From contig NZ_JARHUG010000007.1 in NCBI RefSeq assembly GCF_029223185.1, positions 1 through 64,000 on the forward strand: a stretch of DNA of 64,000 nucleotides, given 5' to 3'. The notes under the pieces are model-generated. The model searched no databases, had not been told where the DNA came from, and was given only the letters and a program-made list of their open reading frames with translations. Position numbers and translations under genes: made by a program. This DNA is from Aliiglaciecola sp. CAU 1673 (GTDB taxonomy: Bacteria > Pseudomonadota > Gammaproteobacteria > Enterobacterales > Alteromonadaceae). Positions 39,610-49,671 of this stretch are shown here, piece after piece. Position 1 is the first letter of the stretch; every line of letters begins with the position of its first letter.

Positions 39610-40149
39610 CTAACCGACTCTGACAAACTCGACTTGCGTCTCTCCGGTGGCCATGTCCATGGCCACCTTTCTATAGCCTTTTTCACCTACATCGGCCTCC
39701 AGAATCCGTACATTTCGCTCAAGCAACAGCCGGAAAGCTTCGGCACTGTTCACATCACCGATGGCGTTACGCTCTATCTCACTGAAGTCTTTCTCCAAAT
39801 CTTCACGGGCCCGGCTTAACATATCGCTGCCCCCGAAAATCTTGGCTTCATACTCACTTAGCTTGGTACTTTTCTCTGCCACCAAGTTCTCAAAAATCTT
39901 AATACAATCATCGGCATAACGAGCATCCAGCTCACCCGGTTGATAACTGGGACGTCTGGCCAGGGCAAAATGACACATCCCGCCATAGGCCTTAGTTGGA
40001 TGCCATAAGGTGATGGACACGCAAGAGCCAAGTAAGGTATTCAACATAGTATTGCCCTTACCAAACACTAACTCCCCCGCATGGATCACGATGCGGCCAG
40101 CTTGCTCTAATTCGCTGGCCGGCAACCAAGGTTTTCGCTCACTCTTCAT
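39610..40149 (-). CDS. cheD: chemoreceptor glutamine deamidase CheD
   Basis: Deamidates glutamines of chemoreceptors so that they can be methylated. At 179 aa it has the CheD core: LVFGKGNTMLNTLLGSCVSITLWHP, with catalytic Cys, and GGMCHFAL, with His. It is the last gene of the chemotaxis operon and overlaps cheB by one base. Confidence 0.92.
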   Translation of the reverse strand: MKSERKPWLPASELEQAGRIVIHAGELVFGKGNTMLNTLLGSCVSITLWHPTKAYGGMCHFALARRPSYQPGELDARYADDCIKIFENLVAEKSTKLSEYEAKIFGGSDMLSRAREDLEKDFSEIERNAIGDVNSAEAFRLLLERNVRILEADVGEKGYRKVAMDMATGETQVEFVRVG

Positions 40150-41207
40150 CAGAGCGCCAATTTGAGGATGGTCGGCGTGATGCGCTCAAGTCCCATTTGT
40201 TGCTCCACCGCGCCCCGATTGTAGGCTTCCTTGGGCATGCCATAAACAATGCTGGTCGCTTCATCCTGGCCAACCGTACGCGCACCGGCCTCTCGCATTT
40301 CAAGCAAGCCGGTAGCACCATCGTCTCCCATACCGGTGAGGATTACGCCAACCGCGTTACTGCCCACATAACGTGCGGCGGAGCGAAACAACACATCCAC
40401 AGAAGGGCGATGTCTGCTGACCAGCGGTCCATCCTTGATTTCCACGTAATAGCGAGCCCCGCTGCGCTTAATCAGCATATGCTGATTGCCCGGAGCAATA
40501 AGGGCATGGCCGCGTAAAAGGGAATCACCATCCTGCGCCTCTTTGACATTAATCCGGCACAGGCTGTTTAGACGGTCGGCAAAGGAGCGGGTAAATCCGG
40601 GGGGCATGTGCTGGACGATAGCTATCGCCGGGCAGTCAGAAGGCATGCCCTCCAGCACATAACGCACGGCTTCTGTCCCACCTGTAGAAGCGCCAATGGC
40701 GATAATTTTCTCGGTGGTTTGTACCATGGCCCGTTGACTGCCAAGTGTCAGCACCTCATCGGCACTGAGCTTTGGTTGCGGCCGTCCGCGCATCTGACTG
40801 AGCTTCTGTACTTTTGCCAATGAGGCCGCTTTAATCGAATCGATAATACGCACACGGGATTCATGCAGGAACTGTTTGGTACCCATGGTCGGTTTGGCAA
40901 TGATATCCACCGCGCCACTTTCCAAGGCTTTGATTTGACTTGCTGTGCCCTCCCCTACCAAAGAAGAGCAAATCACAACAGGAATGGGATGCTGCTCCAT
41001 CAATTTGCGCAGGAAGGTCAGCCCGTCCATCCTTGGCATTTCCACATCCAGGGTGATCACATCGGGCTTCAGCTGGCGTAGCTTGTCTGCCGCCATATAC
41101 GGGTCGGTGGCGGTACCTATGACTTCGATATCAGGATCGGCATCGAGGATCTCTGACAGCGTCTGTCGCACCACCGCCGAATCATCCACTATCAGAACAC
41201 TGATCAT
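40149..41207 (-). CDS. cheB: chemotaxis response regulator protein-glutamate methylesterase CheB
   Basis: A 352-aa protein with an N-terminal receiver (phospho-acceptor Asp54 in [11 protein letters not shown]) and a C-terminal methylesterase with [14 protein letters not shown] and GMGDDGA (the Ser-His-Asp triad). It removes receptor methyl groups when phosphorylated by CheA. ATG 41207 is preceded by GAGGGAGGG. An in-frame upstream start would run back into cheR and is rejected. It lies 10 bp after cheR. Confidence 0.95.
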   Translation of the reverse strand: MISVLIVDDSAVVRQTLSEILDADPDIEVIGTATDPYMAADKLRQLKPDVITLDVEMPRMDGLTFLRKLMEQHPIPVVICSSLVGEGTASQIKALESGAVDIIAKPTMGTKQFLHESRVRIIDSIKAASLAKVQKLSQMRGRPQPKLSADEVLTLGSQRAMVQTTEKIIAIGASTGGTEAVRYVLEGMPSDCPAIAIVQHMPPGFTRSFADRLNSLCRINVKEAQDGDSLLRGHALIAPGNQHMLIKRSGARYYVEIKDGPLVSRHRPSVDVLFRSAARYVGSNAVGVILTGMGDDGATGLLEMREAGARTVGQDEATSIVYGMPKEAYNRGAVEQQMGLERITPTILKLAL

Positions 41208-41217
41208 GCGCCCTCCC

Positions 41218-42063
41218 TCAGGCCTCAACCTTACGATAGACAGTGGGGGCCACAGGTTCGAAGCCCTCTCTTTGATTTCCAATACTTTCAGAGTGGCCCA
41301 GTATTAATAATCCGTTGGGTTTAAGCTCACCTCGTAAAGACCGGATCACCTTGGCCCTGTCTTCATCACAGAAATAAATCATCACATTGCGACAAAAAAT
41401 GACGTCATATTCTGCCGACCTGCCATAGTCCCCCGTGATCAGATTAAAAGAGAAAAAACGAATCACTTCCCGCAGTTGTTTGCTCATTTTGATAAGCCGC
41501 TTCGCCGGGTCCTGGCTGCGTAAGAAATACTTTTTCCTCAGATACTCCGGTACCGGGTCAATACGCGCAACATCATAGATGCCGGTCATCGCATGGTCTA
41601 AGACCTTGGTGGAAATATCGCTGGCATCGATGACAAAACGAAAACCCGGTATTTGCTCGGCCAATTCCCATAACACGATAGCCAGAGTGTATGGCTCTTC
41701 GCCACTGGAGCATGCCGCACTCCATATTCTAAAAGGCGACTCATGCCAACGTTGACCATTACTAACGCCGTGAAAAACAAAGTCACGCAAGGCTTCAAAA
41801 TGGTTGGCTTCGCGGAAAAAATCGGTCTTGTTGGTGGTCAGCGCATCCACCAGCAACACCAATTCTAAACCGCTTTCTTCCGGGGAGAAGGCATAGTCCA
41901 GATATTCGCTGATACTGGCTTTGCCGGTGGCTTTTAAGCGCTTTCGCAGTCTTGTCTCGATTAGCTGGCGCTTATGGTCCGGTAACTGAATTCCAGTATG
42001 CCGGCCAATATAGTCTGCAATGCGTTGGTGATCTGCACGACTGAGACTGACTTCGTCATTCAT
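41218..42063 (-). CDS. cheR: chemotaxis protein methyltransferase CheR
   Basis: A 281-aa SAM-dependent enzyme that methylates receptor glutamates. The N-terminal alpha domain includes [21 protein letters not shown]. The SAM-binding part includes [18 protein letters not shown], and [12 protein letters not shown] is the catalytic-domain hallmark. It overlaps cheW by ATGA. Confidence 0.95.
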   Translation of the reverse strand: MNDEVSLSRADHQRIADYIGRHTGIQLPDHKRQLIETRLRKRLKATGKASISEYLDYAFSPEESGLELVLLVDALTTNKTDFFREANHFEALRDFVFHGVSNGQRWHESPFRIWSAACSSGEEPYTLAIVLWELAEQIPGFRFVIDASDISTKVLDHAMTGIYDVARIDPVPEYLRKKYFLRSQDPAKRLIKMSKQLREVIRFFSFNLITGDYGRSAEYDVIFCRNVMIYFCDEDRAKVIRSLRGELKPNGLLILGHSESIGNQREGFEPVAPTVYRKVEA

Positions 42064-42605
42064 TCGCCTTGGTTCTCACTGGATACCTCCGGCTGTGGCA
42101 GCGTCTCCGTTTGTTCCATCACCCGCTGTAGCTCTTCGGAAGAAAACACCCGCGCCAGACGCAACAAAATAATAAAGTTGTCATCGTGTCTGGCCATGCC
42201 GTAAATGAAGTTGCTGTTCACCCGACTACCAATCTTGGGGGGAGGACTGATATTGCTCATGTCGATTTCCAGCACTTCTTTGACGCGATCAGCCAGAATC
42301 CCAAGTGCGGTGCTCTCACCATCAATTTCCACATGTATAATGATGATGCAGCTGTCCACCGTGGGCTCTGGCGTCTTCATCTCGAAGTGGCGGCGTAAAT
42401 CCACCACCGGAATCACCTTACCCCTCAGGTTAATCACGCCCAACATAAAGGCCGGTGTGCGCGGTACTTTGGTTACCGTGCGATATTCCAGTACTTCCTG
42501 AATGCCGCCTATTTCAACGCCAAACCAGTCACCATCCAACACAAAGGAAAGGATCTGAATGGATTGCAAAGCAGCCCCGTCTTGGTTACTTGAGGATTGA
42601 TTCAT
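42060..42605 (-). CDS. cheW: chemotaxis coupling protein CheW
   Basis: A 181-aa scaffold that couples receptors to CheA. The CheW SH3-like folds are visible: QILSFVLDGDWFGVEIGGIQEVLEY, then RTPAFMLGVINLRGKVIPVVDLR. It lies between the receptor gene and cheR in the operon. Confidence 0.94.
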   Translation of the reverse strand: MNQSSSNQDGAALQSIQILSFVLDGDWFGVEIGGIQEVLEYRTVTKVPRTPAFMLGVINLRGKVIPVVDLRRHFEMKTPEPTVDSCIIIIHVEIDGESTALGILADRVKEVLEIDMSNISPPPKIGSRVNSNFIYGMARHDDNFIILLRLARVFSSEELQRVMEQTETLPQPEVSSENQGE

Positions 42606-42613
42606 GATTTACC

Positions 42614-44278
42614 TCAATAACGTACAAAGCCGTCATCATCATCGAGTTGCAGATCCACTCCACTGCCTTTCGATTTTGGAGTGGCCAGAGGCTTGCCACT
42701 TTTAGGCGGTGATGAAGGCGGCTTTTTGTCATAGCGCACAGCAGGCTTTTTGCTGATGCCACGCTTGTTATCCACTTTAAAGAACTCCATGGTGCTGTTC
42801 ATTTGTTCAGCCTGAGCAGAGAGCTCTTCCGAGGTTGCGGCCATTTCCTCAGCTGAAGCTGCAGATTGCTGTACTACCTGATCAAGTTGTTGCAGCGCTT
42901 TGTTAATCTCGGCGGCGCCTTTATCCTGCTCCATGGCTGCGGCGCTGATTTCCTGAACCAGTCCGGAAGTACGCTGAATGCTGGGTACTAATTCCATTAG
43001 CATGGAGCCGGCCTTTTCTGATACATCCAGACTCTTTCTGGAACGTTCGACGATTTCCCCTGCGGCTCGTTGGCTGCGCTCGGCCAGTTTTCTGACCTCT
43101 GCCGCCACCACGGTAAAGCCCTTGCCATGCTCACCGGCCCTTGCCGCTTCAATAGCGGCATTAAGGGCCAGCAAATTAGTCTGGCGGGCGATTTCCTCGA
43201 TAATGGCAATCTTCTCTACAATATCTTTCATCGCGGCAACAGTATCGCGCACCGCATCGCCGGTAGATTGGGCATCCAACGCCGCTTGACGGGCAATTTG
43301 CTCTGTTTGTCTGGCATTGTCGGCCGTTTGCGAGACATTGGCAGTCATCTGTTCCATGGAAGAAGACACTTCTTCAAGGGAAGCTGCCTGCTCAGTCGCC
43401 CCTTGAGCGATTTGCTGGCCGGTGCTGCTCATCTCAATACTGCCGGAAGTGACATTTTCAGAAGCTTCCTTAATTTCAGAAACAATATCCCGCAGCCGAT
43501 GGTTCATATTGCGCAGCACACCATAGATATCATTATCGCTGGCATCAGGATTAAAGCTGTGATTGAGGTCGCCATCGCCAATCAGGACAGCAATGCGGCT
43601 TACCTCATTTATCCTCATAATAATCAGGAAGGCGGCAGCTATACCGAGTAGCAAAGAGACGATAAGCGCAGTGACTAACATATTGCGGGTAGATGCGTAA
43701 CGAGCCTCTGCTTCCACCAGCGATTCGGCCATCAATCCTTCATTGATTTCGACAATTCTACGAATCTTACTTTCTGCCTCTGCCAGTTCTTTCTCACCCA
43801 GTGAATCAATTAGCTTAAACGCCTCATCATCACTTCGGGCAATCTCTTCTTCAGAGTGACCACTGTCTTCGGTCATTATTGATATATCTCTGGCGCGGCT
43901 GGCGATGCGATCATATTCAACAAAATTTTGTTTAAACTCCGCAAGGGCCTTGCCCCCCTCAACAGTGGCAATCTTCTCGAGGGTAGCGATATTTCCAAGC
44001 ATCTGTTCTTTGGCATTGGCAATATTGCTGGTGGCTCTTTGCTTACGCTCTGTTTTCCTGGCCAGGATGTAGTTTTTTTCCATCCGGTCGTAATCCAGAA
44101 TTCCCATTCTGATTCGTCCGGCCAATTTGACCCGTTCAGCGGGTCCTTGAACTACAGAGTTAAGATTATTCCTGGCGTCGGATAACGCCTCCAACCCCAG
44201 AAAACTGGAGAGAATCAGCAGCCCAATTAACACCACAAAACCAGCGTACAGCAGGGCCTTAATAGTAATTTTCATCAT
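42614..44278 (-). CDS. methyl-accepting chemotaxis protein
   Basis: A 554-aa transmembrane receptor: TM1 at about residues 8-28, a helical periplasmic domain of about 165 aa that looks like a four-helix-bundle (4HB_MCP) sensor, TM2 at about 199-220, HAMP, and the signalling hairpin with [23 protein letters not shown]. There is no CheR-tethering pentapeptide; the tail is acidic (DDDDGFVRY). The ligand cannot be read from the sequence. As the operon's only receptor it is probably the dedicated input of this pathway. Confidence 0.92.
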   Translation of the reverse strand: MMKITIKALLYAGFVVLIGLLILSSFLGLEALSDARNNLNSVVQGPAERVKLAGRIRMGILDYDRMEKNYILARKTERKQRATSNIANAKEQMLGNIATLEKIATVEGGKALAEFKQNFVEYDRIASRARDISIMTEDSGHSEEEIARSDDEAFKLIDSLGEKELAEAESKIRRIVEINEGLMAESLVEAEARYASTRNMLVTALIVSLLLGIAAAFLIIMRINEVSRIAVLIGDGDLNHSFNPDASDNDIYGVLRNMNHRLRDIVSEIKEASENVTSGSIEMSSTGQQIAQGATEQAASLEEVSSSMEQMTANVSQTADNARQTEQIARQAALDAQSTGDAVRDTVAAMKDIVEKIAIIEEIARQTNLLALNAAIEAARAGEHGKGFTVVAAEVRKLAERSQRAAGEIVERSRKSLDVSEKAGSMLMELVPSIQRTSGLVQEISAAAMEQDKGAAEINKALQQLDQVVQQSAASAEEMAATSEELSAQAEQMNSTMEFFKVDNKRGISKKPAVRYDKKPPSSPPKSGKPLATPKSKGSGVDLQLDDDDGFVRY

Positions 44279-44293
44279 ATGCTTACCCTTCCC

Positions 44294-46363
44294 TTATGTT
44301 GTTTGTACCTTGTTGCTGTCATTTGCCCCCGCCAGCTGACCCACGTCCAGGATCATGGCGATACCACCATCGCCCAGGATAGTGGCGCCTAACACACCGG
44401 GCGTATCCTGATAAAGACGGCCCAGGTTTCTGACCACAGTTTGAAAGTTTCCAATCACTTCATCGACAGTAATACCTAATTGGGTGTCGCCCGAACGCAC
44501 CACCACTGTTTGCTCCAAGCTAGGCTGCACTCCGGTAACTGAAAAGCACTCTCTGAGGCGAAGACAAGGCACCATCTGGTTGCGATGCTTAATCAAGCGG
44601 GAGCCATTTTTGGTACTGATTTCACTGGCCGAGGTTTCAATACATTCCTCTACCAGATTCAGCGGCAATACGTATTTTTCGTTGGAGACTGCTACCATTA
44701 ACCCTTCGATAATGGACAAGGTCATGGGCAGTAAAATGCGAATGCGGGTGCCTTTACCTTTCTCACTTTCCAACTGCACCCTACCCTGAAGACTTTCAAT
44801 GGAACTTCTCACCACATCCATGCCCACCCCACGACCGGAGACATCGGATATCTTGGCGGCAGTGGAAAAGCCAGGCTCAAAAATCAGGGCATAGATTTCC
44901 TGGTTATCAAGCTGGGCATCTTCGCGAATCAGACCTTTTTCAATAGCTTTGCTGCGAATCCTGTCTTTATCCAAGCCGGCACCATCGTCACTGATTTCAA
45001 TCAGGATCTGTCCCTGGTAATGGGAGGCTTTGAGGCTGAGCAATCCTTTACCAGTTTTACCCTGCTCTATGCGTTTTTGCGGTGTTTCAATGCCGTGGTC
45101 AAGGCTATTGCGAAGAATGTGCACCAGGGGATCGACCAGTTTGTCCAAAACCACCTTGTCCAGCTCGGTATCTTCCCCCTGAGTTTCCAGCTCCACTTCC
45201 TTACCCAGTTCCTGAGCTAGGTCCCGCACCAACCGGCGAAAACGACCAAAGGTAGAGCCGATAGGCAACATACGGATATCAAAGGTAATCTCACGCAGAT
45301 TGGTGACCAACCGCTCTAGTTCCTCCGCCATGGAGGCAAGTTGCTCATGTTCCAAATCCAACGCCAGCTGGTCGACTCTGGCCTGCAAAATAACCAGTTC
45401 TCCCACCTGGTCCATCAAACTATCCAGTTTACGTTGGGGCACCCTGATGCTCTGTTCTTCCGGCTGTTTGGATTTTTGCTGCTGACGAATATAGTTTTGC
45501 TCGGCGAGTGCCCTGTCTACCTGTTCCTTGTCCACCAATCCTTGTTGCTGTGCCAGTTCACCGGTGCGCGCCTGTGTCTGAATAATCGACTCCAGCACTT
45601 CAGGGCTAATGGCCCCGTCTTTCACTAATAGATCACCGACCCGGCAGGCCTCGTCATTGCCAATGGTGCTGATCTGGATGTCCCAATCGTCCTGCACAAA
45701 CATAAACACGTCATCCAGTGCCGCGCGTTCACATTGACTCGAAAGCAATACGGTAAAGGCAAGGTAGCAAGTGTCTGCTTCAAAGCTTTCGTCGAGTAAG
45801 TCGGGACTCAAATACCCGGATACATGGCAAGGACCTAATGAACGAAGCTCCCGAATAACCGGTAGCGTATCGAAGCCATCCTTGAAGGCATTGCGATGGG
45901 GTTTAATCTGAATACGATAAAGACAGCTCTGTTCATCCGCCGTTTCCGCAACCGACGGCGCGGATTGGCTTGGGGCAGAAGATGCCGCAGTACCGCTCTC
46001 ACTTTGGCGAAAATGGCGCAGCAGGGTTTCACTTATCACCATCAATTCAGCCGAAGGCTCCGGGTCTTCCAACAGAGTGGCAATATGATCTCTGGCTTCC
46101 AGTACCAGATTGATTTTTTCGGAAGTCAGTGCCAATCGGCCATCTCGGACGCGATCGAAAAAGGTTTCTAAATGATGTGTGAAATAAGACAGGTGGTCGT
46201 AGCCCACCATGCCTCCCGCCCCTTTGATGGTGTGCATAGCCCGAAAGGCTGCGGAGATTTGCGCTTGGTCGTTGGGATGTTCTTCTAATTCCAGCAGTGC
46301 CGTTTCCAGCACATGCAGGTGCTCGGCAGCCTCTTCCTTAAAGATTTGTACAGGGTCAATCAT
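44294..46363 (-). CDS. cheA: chemotaxis histidine kinase CheA
   Basis: A 689-aa soluble kinase. The Hpt domain has the phospho-acceptor His44 in AMHTIKGAGG. A middle region of about 170 aa (from YRIQIKPHRNAFKDG) looks like a P2-type regulator-binding domain plus a long linker. Then come the dimerisation helix (LDSLMDQVGELVILQARV), the HATPase core (HILRNSLDHGIE, DDGAGLD, GRGVGMDVV) and the CheW-like domain at the C terminus. It phosphorylates CheY and CheB. It overlaps the STAS gene by 8 bp. Confidence 0.95.
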   Translation of the reverse strand: MIDPVQIFKEEAAEHLHVLETALLELEEHPNDQAQISAAFRAMHTIKGAGGMVGYDHLSYFTHHLETFFDRVRDGRLALTSEKINLVLEARDHIATLLEDPEPSAELMVISETLLRHFRQSESGTAASSAPSQSAPSVAETADEQSCLYRIQIKPHRNAFKDGFDTLPVIRELRSLGPCHVSGYLSPDLLDESFEADTCYLAFTVLLSSQCERAALDDVFMFVQDDWDIQISTIGNDEACRVGDLLVKDGAISPEVLESIIQTQARTGELAQQQGLVDKEQVDRALAEQNYIRQQQKSKQPEEQSIRVPQRKLDSLMDQVGELVILQARVDQLALDLEHEQLASMAEELERLVTNLREITFDIRMLPIGSTFGRFRRLVRDLAQELGKEVELETQGEDTELDKVVLDKLVDPLVHILRNSLDHGIETPQKRIEQGKTGKGLLSLKASHYQGQILIEISDDGAGLDKDRIRSKAIEKGLIREDAQLDNQEIYALIFEPGFSTAAKISDVSGRGVGMDVVRSSIESLQGRVQLESEKGKGTRIRILLPMTLSIIEGLMVAVSNEKYVLPLNLVEECIETSASEISTKNGSRLIKHRNQMVPCLRLRECFSVTGVQPSLEQTVVVRSGDTQLGITVDEVIGNFQTVVRNLGRLYQDTPGVLGATILGDGGIAMILDVGQLAGANDSNKVQTT

Positions 46364-46661
46364 CCTCGTTTGTCTCCTGCTTTAAAGACAATGTCTCCAA
46401 TACCCCCAATACTGCAAAGATGTCCTTGATCTCGTCCTGCACATTAACGAGTTGCAACAACTCACCACGTTTTTGTAAGCGTCGCTGCGCCATCATCAGC
46501 CATTGCACACCGGTACTGTCTAAATCCTTCAGAGCTGACAAATCAAACATCCAGCTACCCTTTTGCAGCGGCTCGTGCATTTGCTGATCGACTTGCTTGA
46601 TATCGTAAATGGTCAGCGATGCTGGGGACTGCCACTGCTGTTTTTCTGTGCTGACCGTCAT
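46356..46661 (-). CDS. STAS-domain protein (anti-sigma-factor-antagonist type)
   Basis: A 101-aa single STAS domain. The core SALKDLDSTGVQWLMMAQRRLQKRGELLQLVNV has Asp-Ser-Thr at the position where SpoIIAA-type proteins carry the phosphorylated Ser. It stands between cheY and cheA, a place where STAS proteins occur in several alternative chemotaxis operons of gammaproteobacteria. The role in the pathway is unknown; its kinase partner is not in the window. Confidence 0.85.
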   Translation of the reverse strand: MTVSTEKQQWQSPASLTIYDIKQVDQQMHEPLQKGSWMFDLSALKDLDSTGVQWLMMAQRRLQKRGELLQLVNVQDEIKDIFAVLGVLETLSLKQETNEDD

Positions 46662-46671
46662 ACGCTCCTCC

Positions 46672-47034
46672 CTACGCCAATTTGGTGATGGCGGAGAGCA
46701 GCATCTCCGGCTTGAAGGGTTTTAATAACCAGGCTTTGGCACCCGCTTCTCGACCCGCTGCCTTTTTGGATTCTTCTGATTCGGTGGTCAGCATCAAAAT
46801 AGGGGTGTAACAGTAGTCCGGCAGCTTCTTCACTTCTTTAACAAAACTGATGCCATCCATATTGGGCATATTGACATCACTGACAATCAGATGAATTTTG
46901 CGGCCATCTAGTTTCGTCAGGGCATCTTTACCATCGACCGCTTCCACCACCTGATGACCAGCCGCCCTCAGGGTCAATCCCACAACCTGGCGGATGGAGG
47001 GAGAATCATCGACAACTAATATGGTTTTGCTCAT
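46672..47034 (-). CDS. cheY: CheY-like response regulator
   Basis: A 120-aa single receiver domain: acidic pocket DD (9-10), phospho-acceptor Asp53 in IVSDVNMPNMDG, Thr/Lys in MLTTES and LKPFKPE. ATG 47034 has a strong GGAGGT just upstream; a longer in-frame reading is not supported. It is the first gene of the chemotaxis operon. Confidence 0.94.
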   Translation of the reverse strand: MSKTILVVDDSPSIRQVVGLTLRAAGHQVVEAVDGKDALTKLDGRKIHLIVSDVNMPNMDGISFVKEVKKLPDYCYTPILMLTTESEESKKAAGREAGAKAWLLKPFKPEMLLSAITKLA

Positions 47035-47460
47035 AGCACCTCCGATTTGGTGTAAACAGGATAACCGCAGCGATTGCAACGAACACAGCAGACGGATGCA
47101 GAAAGTCGATGATGTATGCCAACAGAAAAATGGGCTTTAGTGAGTAAAAAGAAAACGGTAAACATGGGGGAACAACTTCCTTTCCCTAGTGACTGACATA
47201 AACCAGATCACTACACACCGATCCCAACTCTGAAGCCATATTCCCGGAACATCATTCAGCGACTTATCTGGTGCTCCTGTCTTGCAACTGCAGCATCGGT
47301 CAATGACGTTTTAGATTATTTAGTGATAACCATAGCAGCTGAAAAAAAGTTGGCAGGTAAAAATGCGACTATTTTTAATTTATTTGATTCCAACCAACTG
47401 ATCTTTCGGGGGAAAGTATCTGAATGAAGCTTTATGTGTGGAAAAATCTGATATGGATGC
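47035..47460. other. non-coding gap between the hybrid kinase and cheY genes
   Basis: 426 bp with no credible gene on either strand. It must hold the cheY operon promoter (minus strand), but I could not find a convincing sigma-70, sigma-28 or sigma-54 element. The half near 47310-47400 is AT-rich. Confidence 0.6.
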
Positions 47461-49671
47461 TCAGGCAGCCTGAGGCGAAAGAAAGCGAACAAGGACGCTA
47501 AACAGCACCCTACTATCCATTGGTTTAGCGACCATATCATCGGCACCGGCGTCTTGATACTGGGCGCGATCTTCATTGGACACATTGGCCGTTTGCATGA
47601 CAATAGGTCGGCTAAATCCACTTTCTCGTAGCTGCCGGGTTGCTTCAATACCATCCATCACCGGCATCTGGGCATCCATCAGAATTAGATCAGGTTGAAC
47701 ACGTTGCGCCACATCGACGGCCTCGGCGCCGTTTTTAGCGATATGTAGAGAAGCGCCGGTATCTTTGAGCATTTGAATCAAAATTTCCATATTAATAAGA
47801 TTGTCTTCGGCAATCAGAATTCTACAGGTGCTGAGATCCGGAGCCTGATGAGTAACGGTATGTTGCGACTCAATTGCGGATTGCCCTTGTTGACTTTGGG
47901 ACAATATTTCCAGAGTGAAACAACTGCCTTCCCCTACCCGGCTGGTCACCTCGATATGCCCTCCCATCAAATGGGCCAGACTTTGGCTGATGGCAAGACC
48001 TAATCCGGTACCACCGTATTTTCGGGTTGTCGACGCATCGGCTTGCTTAAATGGGCTAAACAATTCATCCAGTTGAGAGCTGTCCATCCCTATCCCGCTA
48101 TCAGTGACTTTTATGGTTAGCCACTGCCCTCGTGCATCTATTCTGCTGTTGGCCTCAACCAGCACTTGCCCCCTCTCAGTAAACTTAACCGCATTGGACA
48201 CCAGGTTGCGCACAATCTGAGCGACTCTGGTGGGATCACCCATCCAGGTTCTGGGCAGCGTCGCTGGCATATTTAGCCTAAGCAATACGCCTTTGTTGGA
48301 GGCAGCGAGGCCCTGATTGCTGACTATCAGCTCCAGCAAGTCATGCAAGTCAAACGGGATAGACTCCAGTTGCATTGCGCCGGCTTCCACCTTGGAAAGA
48401 TCCAGTATGTCATTAAGAATATTGAGCAAGCTTTTCGCCGAGCCAATCGCCTTATTTGTCCAGTCATGCTGTTGCTCTGTCAGCGGTTGTCGTTCAAGCA
48501 ACTGCAAAAAGCCCAATACACCGTTCATTGGGGTTCTGATTTCATGGCTCATATTGGCCAAAAATTGGCTTTTCATTCTTTCCGACGCCTCGGCAACTTC
48601 CCGCGCGTCATTCAGCCCTTCAATCTTAATCTCCAAGGTCTTGGCTAAATGATTCATGGAGTCCACCATTTCATCCAGTTCCAGATAGCCACTGCGATAA
48701 TTACTGCCCCGGTAATCACCGGCACTGATACGCTTACCCAATTCTCGCACCTGATTAATGGGCTTGAGCAAATGCTTGGAAAACAGGTGTAGAAGCCATA
48801 AAGACACGGGTAGCAGCACTAACAATATCAAACCTATGATCCGCAAATGATTGTAAAACCCTTGCATGTAGTAGGTCTGGTCTTGCACCACTGTGAGTGT
48901 CAGCGGTAGCAGATTCGTGTCTTCCTGTACTCCAAATTGTAATGCCTGAGTTTGCGCAATCGGCTGCAATATCTGATCGCCCGTGTTTGCATAGAGGATG
49001 TGATCATTTGCCGACAATTGGGTTTGCTGGGCAAGGTTTTCTTGTTCGGGTAGCACCAGCTTAAGCAGGGCGTTAGTGTTCAGCAAAACGTAGAGAATGG
49101 AGGTCACCTTCTCAGGTGCCACGATTGACGAGGTTTCCATGACCAAAGGGACAGAGAAAAGTAAACCGTCATGGATTTGCTCAGGAAAGGCCTGTTGCAA
49201 TACTGAATACGGTGCCAGCCAAAGTTTTGGCGCCCTCTCACCGATGGACTTATTCATTAACCGGCCGGTAAATTGGTTAAGCCATTCTCCTTCCAAACGC
49301 AGTGAAGCCAGAGGGTAACCCTCGATAACAAAGCCGGCGTCGTCAGCAACAAAGGCAGCTTTAATCAGGGGCTCATTTTCAACGATTGCCTGCAAGGTAT
49401 TTAACGCATGCTGTGAAAACAGGATATTGACTGCCACTTCCGAAAGCGGTTTGTCGGTGGAGAGCGTCATCACCAAGTTATGCATTTCACTCAGGCTATT
49501 GTCCAAGGTACCGGCAAAGGTTTGCATCTTGGATTGCACCGTGGACTGCGCCAATGTGCTCTCTGCTTTATATGAGTCGTAGAGCAGGTATGAAACGGCA
49601 AGCAATATGGGTACGAAGACGAAAAAAACGACATAGAGGAAGAGTGCGCGGCTAAAAGACATGGTCTTCAT
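47461..49671 (-). CDS. hybrid sensor histidine kinase
   Basis: A 736-aa inner-membrane kinase: TM1 at 8-31, a periplasmic sensor of about 245 aa (dCache-like length), TM2 at about 277-297, HAMP, then HisKA with His376 (NMSHEIRTPMNG). HATPase_c follows (NLVSNAVKFTERG, DSGIGMD, GGTGLGLAIS), then a C-terminal receiver with Asp666 (LILMDAQMPVMDG). There is no Hpt domain and no regulator gene next to it, so an Hpt partner elsewhere is needed for phosphorelay. It overlaps the upstream solute-binding-protein gene by 4 bp (ATGA), so the two are translated together. Confidence 0.92.
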   Translation of the reverse strand: MKTMSFSRALFLYVVFFVFVPILLAVSYLLYDSYKAESTLAQSTVQSKMQTFAGTLDNSLSEMHNLVMTLSTDKPLSEVAVNILFSQHALNTLQAIVENEPLIKAAFVADDAGFVIEGYPLASLRLEGEWLNQFTGRLMNKSIGERAPKLWLAPYSVLQQAFPEQIHDGLLFSVPLVMETSSIVAPEKVTSILYVLLNTNALLKLVLPEQENLAQQTQLSANDHILYANTGDQILQPIAQTQALQFGVQEDTNLLPLTLTVVQDQTYYMQGFYNHLRIIGLILLVLLPVSLWLLHLFSKHLLKPINQVRELGKRISAGDYRGSNYRSGYLELDEMVDSMNHLAKTLEIKIEGLNDAREVAEASERMKSQFLANMSHEIRTPMNGVLGFLQLLERQPLTEQQHDWTNKAIGSAKSLLNILNDILDLSKVEAGAMQLESIPFDLHDLLELIVSNQGLAASNKGVLLRLNMPATLPRTWMGDPTRVAQIVRNLVSNAVKFTERGQVLVEANSRIDARGQWLTIKVTDSGIGMDSSQLDELFSPFKQADASTTRKYGGTGLGLAISQSLAHLMGGHIEVTSRVGEGSCFTLEILSQSQQGQSAIESQHTVTHQAPDLSTCRILIAEDNLINMEILIQMLKDTGASLHIAKNGAEAVDVAQRVQPDLILMDAQMPVMDGIEATRQLRESGFSRPIVMQTANVSNEDRAQYQDAGADDMVAKPMDSRVLFSVLVRFLSPQAA

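Noticed and set aside
47035-47130. Sigma-28-like element (TAAAG ... GCATAC) before cheY
   Set aside because: The -35 half TAAAG is present, but the -10 does not resemble GCCGATAA at any allowed spacing.
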